From Candidatus Aminicenantes bacterium JdFR-78 (GTDB lineage Bacteria; Acidobacteriota; Aminicenantia; JdFR-78): a stretch of DNA of 64,000 nucleotides. A model generated the notes under the pieces. It was not told the DNA's origin. It worked only from the letters and a program-made list of their open reading frames with translations, and made no database searches. Within the stretch, counting starts at the first letter, position 1; the number at the start of each line of letters is the position of its first letter. Positions 24,532 to 33,690 of this stretch are shown piece by piece. A program made the translations under genes and the position numbers. Location: positions 1 through 64,000 of the forward strand of contig MTON01000013.1 of the NCBI GenBank assembly GCA_002010665.1, given 5' to 3'.

Positions 24532-25710
24532 CTAACAGTTGATGTTACGAGTCAGACGTTTATAGAGTTTGTAGTGACCCTCGACACACTGATCCAAACT
24601 GAAGTTCTCTTGCACTGCCCTTCTTGCGTTCAGACCAATTGCTCTAGCTATTTCCCGGTTTTGTAGAAGTTGAATAATATACTTAGCAAGAGCATGTGTA
24701 TCTCGAGGGGGAACGAGAAAACCGGTTCGTCCATGGTCTATTTGCTCGGCAACACCACCTACATTTGTCGCTACAACTGGCCGTTCCATAGCCATAGCTT
24801 CGAGGATGGCTATGGGAGTCCCTTCTTGCAATGAGGCCATAGCAAAAACATCGAAGGTGCTCAACAACTCTCGAACATCGTCTCGACCACCTACAAATTT
24901 TACAATATGTTTAAGGCCTAGCTTAATAACTTCTTTGTGGAGATAATTGGCATAATGGGTTTGCGTGGAAGGAGTAGGACCTACAATGATAAGTCGTACA
25001 TTTGAAATGTGATGTACTACTTTAGCCATTGCTCTAATGAGGTATTCGTATCCTTTTGCAGGATTTATATTACCGACAGATCCAACGATGCCCCCATCTG
25101 GGGTAGCTCTCAGTTCTTTGCGGAGCTTGACAGTTATCTCTAAAGGAACTTTGTGAGGAGCAAAATAGCTAGTATCAACAGGTTCATGTAAAATAGTTAC
25201 CGAGGAGTATAACACTTTATCGCCAAAGTAATAATATTTAGTGCGTTCCGAAACTAAAACTATTTGTGAAGCAAGTTTTTTAACTAAAGGCATAAGTGCT
25301 CTTACAGCCATTTGAGGATAATGGTTCCCAATGAGATGCCAAAGAAGGGGCAATTTAGATAGACGTGCGGCAATACCTGCTTGTAAACCCAAAAGGCCAT
25401 TTACGTGTATTACATCTACCCTACTTTTTTTCATAACCTTGCGAAGAGCAAGCACAGTACTTAAGAATGAAGTCGCCCAATTTATATCGGATATGGTCGC
25501 TTTAATTCCTCGGGGTAGTCGAGGATAGGTTAGACTTATTTGATGAACCTCAAACCCTTCAGAACTAGCCCGGACATGAAATTCGCCCTCTGCCCGGGGG
25601 GTTACAATAACAGTTTCTACGCCTCTGGAGCGTAATTCCTTGGCCACCTTTAAAATCCGAACCTGAACCCCTCCCATCCTATTGTCCATAACCACGTTCA
25701 ATACACGCAT
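24532..25710 (-). CDS. Glycosyltransferase family 4
   Basis: A ~392-residue GT-B enzyme. It has a GGVQVRILKVAKELRSRG acceptor-side start, VGSVGNINPAKGYEYLIRA at the second domain and the donor motif EGTPIAILEAMAMERPVV (E-x7-E). It adds a sugar to the growing lipid-linked glycan. A TTG at 25716 could extend it by two codons, but the ATG at 25710 is preferred because GGAGG stands eight bases upstream. The gene is visibly richer in GC than its neighbours downstream, a hint of transfer. Confidence 0.88.
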   Translation of the reverse strand: MRVLNVVMDNRMGGVQVRILKVAKELRSRGVETVIVTPRAEGEFHVRASSEGFEVHQISLTYPRLPRGIKATISDINWATSFLSTVLALRKVMKKSRVDVIHVNGLLGLQAGIAARLSKLPLLWHLIGNHYPQMAVRALMPLVKKLASQIVLVSERTKYYYFGDKVLYSSVTILHEPVDTSYFAPHKVPLEITVKLRKELRATPDGGIVGSVGNINPAKGYEYLIRAMAKVVHHISNVRLIIVGPTPSTQTHYANYLHKEVIKLGLKHIVKFVGGRDDVRELLSTFDVFAMASLQEGTPIAILEAMAMERPVVATNVGGVAEQIDHGRTGFLVPPRDTHALAKYIIQLLQNREIARAIGLNARRAVQENFSLDQCVEGHYKLYKRLTRNINC

Positions 25711-25731
25711 TGTCAATACCTCCTTATTTTG

Positions 25732-26886
25732 CTAAGATTGAAGTTCAATTCTTTTGTTACTCAAAGAGTACAATCCATAAAAACTATCCTTAGCCCTCTC
25801 TCTAGCTATAGATGTGGATAAGTTTGCTCGAAACTTATTTGGATCTTTCGATAGATTGTTTAAATATTTACCGAATGCTCCTGTAAGAATTTCTTCTATT
25901 GATATAATAGCATGAGCAGGTAGACCAATATATTGAGCTAGTGCCTGACACTTTGGATGATAACCAATCATTAATAAAGGAATATCACAAAGATAAGCAA
26001 ATAGAGATGAATGGAAACGCATTCCTATGAAGGCATCGCAAGTGGCAACTTGGGATAGCATTTTTATAGGATTAGGATTATAAGGGATTAATTCTACACG
26101 CGCAGTTGGTTGTAATCGCTTATATAATAATTTTGTGATTGTGACATCGTCCTCTTTCGATTTACCTCTGAAGACAAAAAGGCGGATTATCCTTTTATCA
26201 TTTTCTCCAAGCCATTTGTTCAGTTCTTTAGCAATCTCATGTATAAACAAGAGATCTTTTTTCTTATTACCACAATAAATCTCAAAAAACGGCAAAATAG
26301 AAACTCCAAAGATTATATTTTTTCTACCATCTCTAGTTTGAGCTATGTTACTGTTAGATTGAGGTTGAAGCAGAGCAGCAAGATCAAATGCCAATGAAGT
26401 TTTATGCTCTAAACCTAGCGATTTTAACACCTCATAAGATTCTCGCTCTCTTACACTTATATAATCTACTAGTTTGCAAATTAATTTTGCTAAAAATTTA
26501 CCCCAACTTGTTGAAATTGGGCCAATACCTATACTAAGAAGGTAGACTTTCTTCCTCAAAAGTTTGCATCCTAAAAAGAAGGCAAACATCCTAGTTAAAA
26601 TCTTAAGATACCTAATGTTTCCTTGATAGTCCTGAATGTGAGTGCCCCCACCCAATATAATAGCTTGCGAGCGCAAAGTCTCCAATAATACCCTTCTTAC
26701 TTTTAAATCCACAAATTTAGTCGAGCTTTTAAGTTCTGAAGGTACATGTATAGGCCTTGATGTAAGCACTATAAATTGAGCATAAGGAAATAGATTATGA
26801 AGTCCTTGTAGAAGACCGTATATCATTGCATCGTCACCTGTATTTTTGCAGCCGTAATAGCCGAAAATTAAAACTCGCTTTATCAT
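25732..26886 (-). CDS. Polysaccharide pyruvyl transferase family protein
   Basis: A 384-residue enzyme of the CsaB/polysaccharide pyruvyl transferase family. Visible features are FGYYGCKNTGDDAMIYGLL at the start, the AIILGGGTHIQD segment, and GMRFHSSLFAYLCDIPLLMI near residue 315. These enzymes add ketal pyruvate from PEP to a sugar of a surface glycan, giving it negative charge. It lies just upstream of the GT4 gene in the same operon (15-nt gap). Confidence 0.88.
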   Translation of the reverse strand: MIKRVLIFGYYGCKNTGDDAMIYGLLQGLHNLFPYAQFIVLTSRPIHVPSELKSSTKFVDLKVRRVLLETLRSQAIILGGGTHIQDYQGNIRYLKILTRMFAFFLGCKLLRKKVYLLSIGIGPISTSWGKFLAKLICKLVDYISVRERESYEVLKSLGLEHKTSLAFDLAALLQPQSNSNIAQTRDGRKNIIFGVSILPFFEIYCGNKKKDLLFIHEIAKELNKWLGENDKRIIRLFVFRGKSKEDDVTITKLLYKRLQPTARVELIPYNPNPIKMLSQVATCDAFIGMRFHSSLFAYLCDIPLLMIGYHPKCQALAQYIGLPAHAIISIEEILTGAFGKYLNNLSKDPNKFRANLSTSIARERAKDSFYGLYSLSNKRIELQS

Positions 26887-26983
26887 TATTTAACTCTTTC
26901 CTTTCTGTTTTCTTTTAATATAAATATATTTGTTCTTTTCCAGTTCGTTTCAAAAAAGTTTGACAATCATTCTTTTCTAATCG

Positions 26984-28462
26984 CTAATCTCTCCTTGGTA
27001 ATCTAACATACCCATAGACCGTTACTAAGCCTATCAAAACCCAAAAACTTTCTATACCAAATAAGTTATCATAATACAAATTAGCTGCCATCAATGCAAG
27101 AAGACTCGATAGAAGACCGCTTCCAAGAGCAGAAAGATGGTCTGGAATTTGCGGGTTACTTATTTTTCGAATACTCTGTATTGAAATTAATATTAAAAAT
27201 GTAGTTACAGGAAAAAAACCCATTAACCCTAATTCACTGAGAATAGTAAGATAAAAGATATGGGTAGTAGAAGCATCCCTTCGGTAGCCATATTCAAATT
27301 CAAAATTAGCTAGTCCTATTCCCAAAATAGGTTGATTTAAGAATGCTCTAACTCCGTTACGGGCTCTCTCTATACGGTCAAAAAGTCCGGTTGATAAACG
27401 AGCGTGGAGGAAATCTGAGTATTTAATAATACCTTTATCAAATAGTCCAACATTTACTAAACTTAAGAATAAAATAATAAAAAAGCATCCAAAGAAAGCA
27501 TATTTCATAAATAGGCTTGTAGTGATATTTCTATGCAATCTAGTTAGTACTAATCCTCCTATCCCTAAACCGAAAAGAGAACTTCTAGAAAAAGTGAAAA
27601 GTAGTCCGAAAAAAGAAACAAAGATATATAGCAACAGAACAATCTTAATGGCAAATTTCCTTTTCTTTTGTTTATAATAAAAAAATAAACTTAAAGAGAT
27701 TAGTATGATTGATGTTAGAAAATAACCGAAAAAATTTGGGTCAGTAAAGCTCCCTATGACTCTAGGTAAAGAAATATCAGCTGAAACTCTCGCATAAATT
27801 TGTGCTAATTTGGGGAGATAGATAAAGTTACTAAAGGGAAGAATAGGAACATCATGGTGAAAAAACCAGTACATAAGTTGATACCCTCCTAACAGTAGAG
27901 GGATAATTCCAGAAGCTAAGTAAGCATAACTTAAAATAACAATCCTACGTTTGGTAGAAATAAGAAATGTCATAGAAACAACCAGAATTAATCCGATCAA
28001 ATGGTTCAAAAAAAAGATCGGGGCAAGACTTTTCTGCTGAGGATAAGATCGAATAAGGCCTATAGCATAAGCTATTCCTATTAAAAACATTAATAATAGT
28101 ACTAATTTAAACCTTAAAATATAATTATCAATTTGACTTCCTTTGAGGGCTATTCCTAAAATTCGAATAGAAAGGCTTATGACTAAGAAGATAAAAAACA
28201 TTCGAAATATACTAATATTGAAATCCCAAGGCGTTTTAACACGATAGACATATAATGATGAAGACAGAATAAGTATGACGAGGAGCCAAAATGGCTCTAT
28301 CCATAAGGAGAATAGAACTCCCATAATAAGAATAGTAAGAATAAGACCCGTAAAAAAAGAGATCCCAATAAGGATTCCTAATATAATACTAATACATACA
28401 ATTAAGAGCCACAAAAGAAGCTCTTTCTTTCTCAAAGAGCCAGTGATATAATTATTATCCAT
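26984..28462 (-). CDS. O-antigen ligase/polymerase (Wzy/WaaL family)
   Basis: A ~492-residue membrane protein with about 12 hydrophobic segments and the family loop: FTFSRSSLFGLGIGGL, then a large extracytoplasmic stretch with GIGLANFEFEYG and TTHIFYLTILSELGLMGFF. It polymerises or ligates the exported glycan at the periplasmic face. This is the second such gene in the window; one may be the polymerase and the other the ligase. An in-frame TTG at 28474 exists, but the ATG at 28462 is preferred. No SD is seen. Confidence 0.85.
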   Translation of the reverse strand: MDNNYITGSLRKKELLLWLLIVCISIILGILIGISFFTGLILTILIMGVLFSLWIEPFWLLVILILSSSLYVYRVKTPWDFNISIFRMFFIFLVISLSIRILGIALKGSQIDNYILRFKLVLLLMFLIGIAYAIGLIRSYPQQKSLAPIFFLNHLIGLILVVSMTFLISTKRRIVILSYAYLASGIIPLLLGGYQLMYWFFHHDVPILPFSNFIYLPKLAQIYARVSADISLPRVIGSFTDPNFFGYFLTSIILISLSLFFYYKQKKRKFAIKIVLLLYIFVSFFGLLFTFSRSSLFGLGIGGLVLTRLHRNITTSLFMKYAFFGCFFIILFLSLVNVGLFDKGIIKYSDFLHARLSTGLFDRIERARNGVRAFLNQPILGIGLANFEFEYGYRRDASTTHIFYLTILSELGLMGFFPVTTFLILISIQSIRKISNPQIPDHLSALGSGLLSSLLALMAANLYYDNLFGIESFWVLIGLVTVYGYVRLPRRD

Positions 28463-28483
28463 ATTTTTCAACAAATACCCACT

Positions 28484-29476
28484 TTATTTCTTATATTCTC
28501 CGCTAATTATTTGTTCTAATTGTAAGAGATCATTCCTAACTATTTCGTTTTTTAATCTTCCATCTTTTAACGCAGCATTAATGGCCTTTTTTATCCCTAA
28601 AACATCGATTTCTCTTCCCGCTCTTTTTGCAAGTTGTTTAAGATCCCAAGGTTTAATTATTTTTCCATATAGGAAAAATAAAATATACCAAGAGCTCCAT
28701 AGAATAGGATGGAAATTTTGCCTCATAAAAATAATTTTAGAAAGATATCCATTATAAAAATGAATAGGATTAAATTTCTCATAACTCCTCCCACGTTTGT
28801 GGAAAATAATAGAATTAGGAACATAAAAAAGCTTATATCCTTTTCTTCGAACTTTTAAACAAAAATCATAATCTTCTGTACCTAAAAAATATCTCTCATC
28901 TAAAAGACCTACTTTTTCAAATACTTCGGTCTTAACTAACATCATACATCCAGAGACAAATCCAACCTCCTTAGGTTCATTATATTGTCCTCTATCAATG
29001 TCCCCTGCCCCATAATGAACACATCCCCCTTTGATTAAGCTGATCTTTCCCCCTGCATACCATATTCTTTTAGGCGTATTATAGTAATAGATCTTGCCAC
29101 CCACAATTCCAATCTTTTCATTTTTTTCAGCTTCTTTAACTAAGGGTTCCAAAAAATTTTTATCCACCACAGTGTCATTATTCAACAATAATATATAATT
29201 AACTTTTTTCTTAAGAGCATATTTAATCCCCATATTGTTTCCTTTTGCAAATCCGAAGTTTTCTTCATTTCGAATGAATATATGGTGAAAAAACTCCTCC
29301 TTCAATCTCTCATAAGAGCCATCTGTAGAGCCGTTATCGACAACAATGACTTCATAATTTGGATACGTTATCTTTCCTAGGGATTCCAAGCACTCTTTCG
29401 TATCTTCATAGTTATTCCAATTAAGAATTATAATTGAAATCTTTGGAGTCATCTTTGCCTTTTTCCTATTCGTCAC
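28484..29476 (-). CDS. Glycosyltransferase family 2 (rhamnosyltransferase-like)
   Basis: A 330-residue GT-A enzyme. It begins with PKISIIILNWNNYEDTKECL and has VIVVDNGSTDGSYERL, YILLLNNDTVVDKNFL (metal-binding D) and FLGTEDYDFCLKVRRKGY (the ED acceptor motif). This form is common in rhamnosyltransferases, and an rml set is encoded upstream in the same operon. A GTG at 29476 overlaps the upstream stop by 4 nt. An ATG at 29452 with an AAGG before it is an alternative start. Confidence 0.88.
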   Translation of the reverse strand: MTNRKKAKMTPKISIIILNWNNYEDTKECLESLGKITYPNYEVIVVDNGSTDGSYERLKEEFFHHIFIRNEENFGFAKGNNMGIKYALKKKVNYILLLNNDTVVDKNFLEPLVKEAEKNEKIGIVGGKIYYYNTPKRIWYAGGKISLIKGGCVHYGAGDIDRGQYNEPKEVGFVSGCMMLVKTEVFEKVGLLDERYFLGTEDYDFCLKVRRKGYKLFYVPNSIIFHKRGRSYEKFNPIHFYNGYLSKIIFMRQNFHPILWSSWYILFFLYGKIIKPWDLKQLAKRAGREIDVLGIKKAINAALKDGRLKNEIVRNDLLQLEQIISGEYKK

Positions 29477-31095
29477 ATATATCCCAAATCTTTCAATTTT
29501 TGCCGTAATGCCTTTTCTTCCTTTTCTGTTAGTTTCCCCCCAATCTGGTTTATTCTTTGAAGGAAATCATTATTCCATCGATTTGAATGTTTTTTTAGAT
29601 ATTCATAGTTAAAAATCTCTTTCAATATTCGCCCATCAATTATTTTTGGAATCGGTAAATTAAAGAAATAGAGTAACGTGGGAGTAATGTCACAAATCTG
29701 AATTTTTTTTTCAATTATGATATTAGCTATATCAGGACCGTTCGCAATGAAGATTCCATTCATTCGGTGAGAACCTGTATGTCTTAGTGAATAAGGTCTT
29801 TGTTCAAACAATTCCCCTTCGAATTGGTCTTTCAACATCACGCATCGCCAATTATTAATTTCTATAAGTAAATCAGGTCCTGTACTTTCTCCACTGAAGG
29901 TCCAAGTTTTGACTTTTAGGCCATGTTGATTTCCCCATTCTTTCAATTTTGCTCTAATTTCAGCAATCAATCTTTCCCGTGCCTGTGGAGTAGTAACAAG
30001 GCAGGAGTTAATATAAATTCCCCCCATTGGTATTGTATGACCAGGATCAAAGGCTACACTTTTGTCGAGATCAATTTCATCCAAAACATTGACCGAGAGA
30101 TTACTTATTATCTTTCGACCCCGTTCATAAAGTCCAGGGAATAGCCTAACTAACGTAATCTTCTTTGCGATTGCCTTTAAGAACATGTAAGCTCCTCCTT
30201 TAATTAAATTCAAAGTCTTCCTACGCTGCTTCTTCCTCAAAAGATACCCTTCATGTTCCAACCAAGCATTAAGTTTAAAAACTTGATCATTAAGGCCAAA
30301 GCCATGATCAGAGAGAACAATTATGTTAACTTTATCTCCAACAATCCTATAGAACTGACCAATAACTTCATCAATTTTCCCCCAAAATTCCTTGAAAGCT
30401 TGTTTATATTTCTCACTATTCTCTCCTTCGTGTAATAGATGTTTTTCATCAATGTGTCTCCACATGAGGTGTTGTAGCCAATCAGTTTCCGAAAATACTA
30501 CCCAGAAGAAATCCCATTTTTCTTTTGTCAATAAATATTCGGACACCTTTACTTTTTTATTAAATACTCTATATAAATCCTTTATAAAAAGATCGGTATC
30601 ATTGTATTTAGGATCATGATAAGGAATAGTTATTTCATACTCTGCACCTAAAATTTTATTTAATTTTTGTTTCAATTTTTTAGGATATGTAAATTCTTCG
30701 TCTGGTGAAGACCCTAATCCCGAAATCATATATCCATTTATTTTATAGGGAGGTCGGAGTAATGGATAATTTAAAATTATGACTCGTTTTCCAATTGAGC
30801 TCAAATAGTCCCAAATTGAACGTCCAGCAAAATCTTTAGAATTGATTGCTCGAAGTCGGAATCCGTTCATTTCTCGCTTTAAAAAATCAAAAAATCCTGT
30901 CTTTCCTGGATTCAATCCTGTAGCTAAGGAAAGCCAGGCTGGCCCACTTATTGGCGGAATGGTACTCTGTAAGGAGCATGAGACTCCATTTTCAATAAGT
31001 TTTTTCAAATTGGGCATCCAGCCTTCTTCCATTAATGGATTAAGGACATCAAAGGTTGCACCATCGAGACCGATAATTAGAACTTTTCTATTCAT
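29473..31095 (-). CDS. Alkaline phosphatase superfamily phosphodiesterase-like protein
   Basis: A 540-residue protein with the type I phosphodiesterase/nucleotide pyrophosphatase fold. It shows LIIGLDGATFDVLNPLM (metal aspartate), PPISGPAWLSLATGLNPGK (nucleophile region) and VLSDHGFGLND (metal His/Asp). No signal peptide or membrane segment is seen, so it is probably cytoplasmic. In glycan operons such proteins may transfer or remove phospho-substituents; no direct evidence exists here. It overlaps the GT2 gene by 4 nt and follows the flippase gene with a 3-nt gap. Confidence 0.78.
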   Translation of the reverse strand: MNRKVLIIGLDGATFDVLNPLMEEGWMPNLKKLIENGVSCSLQSTIPPISGPAWLSLATGLNPGKTGFFDFLKREMNGFRLRAINSKDFAGRSIWDYLSSIGKRVIILNYPLLRPPYKINGYMISGLGSSPDEEFTYPKKLKQKLNKILGAEYEITIPYHDPKYNDTDLFIKDLYRVFNKKVKVSEYLLTKEKWDFFWVVFSETDWLQHLMWRHIDEKHLLHEGENSEKYKQAFKEFWGKIDEVIGQFYRIVGDKVNIIVLSDHGFGLNDQVFKLNAWLEHEGYLLRKKQRRKTLNLIKGGAYMFLKAIAKKITLVRLFPGLYERGRKIISNLSVNVLDEIDLDKSVAFDPGHTIPMGGIYINSCLVTTPQARERLIAEIRAKLKEWGNQHGLKVKTWTFSGESTGPDLLIEINNWRCVMLKDQFEGELFEQRPYSLRHTGSHRMNGIFIANGPDIANIIIEKKIQICDITPTLLYFFNLPIPKIIDGRILKEIFNYEYLKKHSNRWNNDFLQRINQIGGKLTEKEEKALRQKLKDLGYM

Positions 31096-31098
31096 TAA

Positions 31099-32601
31099 TT
31101 AATCCTTAAAATTGATAATCTTAGCTTTAATTTTACCGAAGACTTTATAATCTAAACTGTCTAAGCTTTGAGAATAGTAGACTCCTATCACATATATTAT
31201 AGTTAATAGCCCTATTAATCCAATCAATCTAACGATGTTCAGCTCATTTAATTTATAGGACAAAAAATATATTAATATTCCTGAAAAAATAGCAATTCCT
31301 GCGTATTTAATATGTTTTAAAGTAAAGGGTTGCATTCGATATAATACATATATTTCTATTAATCCTGCTAATCCTCCAATAGTTATGGAACTCGAAGTGG
31401 CAATAGAAGCACCAACTATTCCATACCTGGGAATTAAAAAATAATCTAATCCTACATTAGTTCCTAACATAATTAATGAATTTAACATTAATAATTTAGT
31501 ATTTCCGAAACCTTCTAAAGTCATTCCTTCGGGGCCAATTGAAGAATTTAGAAATCTTCCTGCTGCCAAAATATATAACGCAGTTGGCGCAAATAGATAG
31601 CTTTTAGTAAAAAATATTCTCACAATATTTGAGCCAAATATTAAAAGAGTTAATAGTCCCAACCCATTTATTATAAAAATCCATTTAGAAACCCTTTTGT
31701 ATGTTTCTTTTATTTCTTTAATATTTTTTTCAGCAATTAATTCCGAAATCACTGGCTTATAAATATGTGCAAAAGATTGAAGAACTAAAGCTAATATTGT
31801 TACTAAATAAATATATATTCTATATATTCCTACTTCAGATGAGGATCGATAATAACCTAAAAATAAAAAATCTATCTGACCTAAAAAAAGCAATATAATA
31901 CTATTAATACTTAAAGGCCAAGAGTATGATATAATTTTTTTAAAAGGAAGCGGAGCCTTTTTTATTTTTGAAAAAAAAGGTAAGATTTTCTTCTTTAAAA
32001 AATAATATGCCATGAAGGAAGCCCCAAATAGAGAAATGATGTACATACAAGTCCAACCAATCAATCTATATCCAAAGACAAATATTATTAAACCCAAAAT
32101 TATTTTTAAAAGAGATTGAGCAAATTGTTGAATATAAATACGATAACGGAGCTCCTTGAGTCCTACAAAGGTAAAAGAGATTATTTGCATAAAGGTTAAA
32201 AGAGGGATACTTAAAATCATAATTTTCAATATAATTGATAAATTTGGTTTTTTAAAAATATAATTTGCAATAAAGTCCGAACTTAAGAAAAAAATTATTC
32301 CTATTATAAAACTTAAAGAAAGGGTAATTTTAAGAACATTGTTGATTAGTGTCTTAACTTTTCCTAACTCTCCAGTAGTTTTGTAGAAAGGAATAAACCG
32401 ATCAAGCGCCTTATGCATTCCAAGTAATACGAAAATTAAAGAGACATTAATAATGGACTGAGCTAAAACAAACGTTCCATATTCTTCAGGAGCTAAGAAT
32501 CGTGTAATAATAATCAATAAAACATAGTTTAATACCATTCCAATTACGGAACCAACAAAGTTAATTCCTGATTCTTTAACAATTTTAAATAAATTGTTCA
32601 T
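31099..32601 (-). CDS. wzx: Oligosaccharide flippase, Wzx/MATE-like
   Basis: A 500-residue membrane protein with about 12-14 hydrophobic segments. The start FVGSVIGMVLNYVLLIIITR and the later SWPLSINSIILLFLGQIDF fit polysaccharide flippases, which move lipid-linked repeat units across the inner membrane. It is encoded between rmlA and the phosphodiesterase in one long operon, as expected for a Wzx/Wzy pathway. Confidence 0.87.
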   Translation of the reverse strand: MNNLFKIVKESGINFVGSVIGMVLNYVLLIIITRFLAPEEYGTFVLAQSIINVSLIFVLLGMHKALDRFIPFYKTTGELGKVKTLINNVLKITLSLSFIIGIIFFLSSDFIANYIFKKPNLSIILKIMILSIPLLTFMQIISFTFVGLKELRYRIYIQQFAQSLLKIILGLIIFVFGYRLIGWTCMYIISLFGASFMAYYFLKKKILPFFSKIKKAPLPFKKIISYSWPLSINSIILLFLGQIDFLFLGYYRSSSEVGIYRIYIYLVTILALVLQSFAHIYKPVISELIAEKNIKEIKETYKRVSKWIFIINGLGLLTLLIFGSNIVRIFFTKSYLFAPTALYILAAGRFLNSSIGPEGMTLEGFGNTKLLMLNSLIMLGTNVGLDYFLIPRYGIVGASIATSSSITIGGLAGLIEIYVLYRMQPFTLKHIKYAGIAIFSGILIYFLSYKLNELNIVRLIGLIGLLTIIYVIGVYYSQSLDSLDYKVFGKIKAKIINFKD

Positions 32602-32610
32602 TTTATTCTC

Positions 32611-33690
32611 TTAAATTAACTTTATACTTCCCTTATCCCCTAATATGAAACAGTATGTTCTTGGCCTTGAATCTCCTTTCATCAATTGAACAGATTTTCC
32701 TAATATACTCTTCTCTATTCTTGTCTCTATATCAATGATTTTACTTTTTTCCATAATTATTGAATATTGTATTTCGCTATTTTTTATATGGCAATCATAA
32801 TAAATTGAAGTAAAAGGTCCAATATAACTATTCTCAATTATTGTATTTTCTCCAATTATTACAGGCCCAAGTATACTGCTTTTTAAAATCTTAGCTCCTT
32901 CCTCTATAATTACTTTCCCTATTATTTCTGAATCTTTGTCAACCTCACCTTTAATTTTCGATTCTTTAGAATTGATTATTTGTTCCAATACTAAGCGATT
33001 TGCTTCTAATAAATCCTCTGGTTTTCCTGTGTCCTTCCACCAGCCTGTAATTTCACTAAATCCAATCTTATATCCTTTATCAATTAAATATTGATGTGCA
33101 TCTGATATCTCAAGTTCTCCTCTCCAGCTTGGTTTTATATTATTCACTGCTTCAAATATATGATGGTCATAAAAATAAATTCCTGTCACAGCAAAATCAC
33201 TTTTTGGAACTTTTGGCTTCTCCTCCACTCGAACAATTCTTCCATCTTTAATCTCTGGAACTCCAAATCTCTGTGGATCCTTTACTTTTGCTAATACTAA
33301 ATGGCAATTATTTCCAGATTTTTTAAATTCTTCTAAAAATCTTTTAATTCCTCCAACAATCACATTATCTCCAAGATAAAATACAAAAGGCTCATCTTTT
33401 ATAAAATCTTGTGATACTTTCACCACATGTGCTAATCCAATTGGAGCTTCCTGGATTATATATGTAAATGAAGCACCCCATCTCTCCCCGTTTCCCAGAG
33501 CCTCCTTAATCTCTTCTCCTGTATCTGGATTTATCACAATTCCAATATCTTTTATTCCTGCATCAATCACAGCTTCTATTGCATAATGAATCATTGGTTT
33601 ATTAGCTATTGGAATAAGATGTTTGTTATTAGTATGAGTTATAGGTCTTAACCTTGTCCCTCTTCCTCCTGCTGTTATTAAAGCTTTCAC
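32611..33690 (-). CDS. rmlA: Glucose-1-phosphate thymidylyltransferase, long form (copy 1)
   Basis: A 359-residue nucleotidyltransferase that makes dTDP-glucose from dTTP and glucose-1-phosphate. It has the pyrophosphorylase signature TAGGRGTRLRPITHTNNKHL, a VFYLGDNVI donor-site segment and EEKPKVPKSD. A C-terminal left-handed beta-helix (repeated I-G-x-x-x-I steps) makes this the long form. The start is GTG, overlapping the rmlB stop by 4 nt, with AGGAG upstream. A second copy lies at 35502. Confidence 0.92.
   Translation of the reverse strand: MKALITAGGRGTRLRPITHTNNKHLIPIANKPMIHYAIEAVIDAGIKDIGIVINPDTGEEIKEALGNGERWGASFTYIIQEAPIGLAHVVKVSQDFIKDEPFVFYLGDNVIVGGIKRFLEEFKKSGNNCHLVLAKVKDPQRFGVPEIKDGRIVRVEEKPKVPKSDFAVTGIYFYDHHIFEAVNNIKPSWRGELEISDAHQYLIDKGYKIGFSEITGWWKDTGKPEDLLEANRLVLEQIINSKESKIKGEVDKDSEIIGKVIIEEGAKILKSSILGPVIIGENTIIENSYIGPFTSIYYDCHIKNSEIQYSIIMEKSKIIDIETRIEKSILGKSVQLMKGDSRPRTYCFILGDKGSIKLI

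Noticed and set aside
24317-24535. 72-codon plus-strand open frame
   Set aside because: It is opposite a decayed dehydrogenase fragment on the minus strand, which explains the region better.
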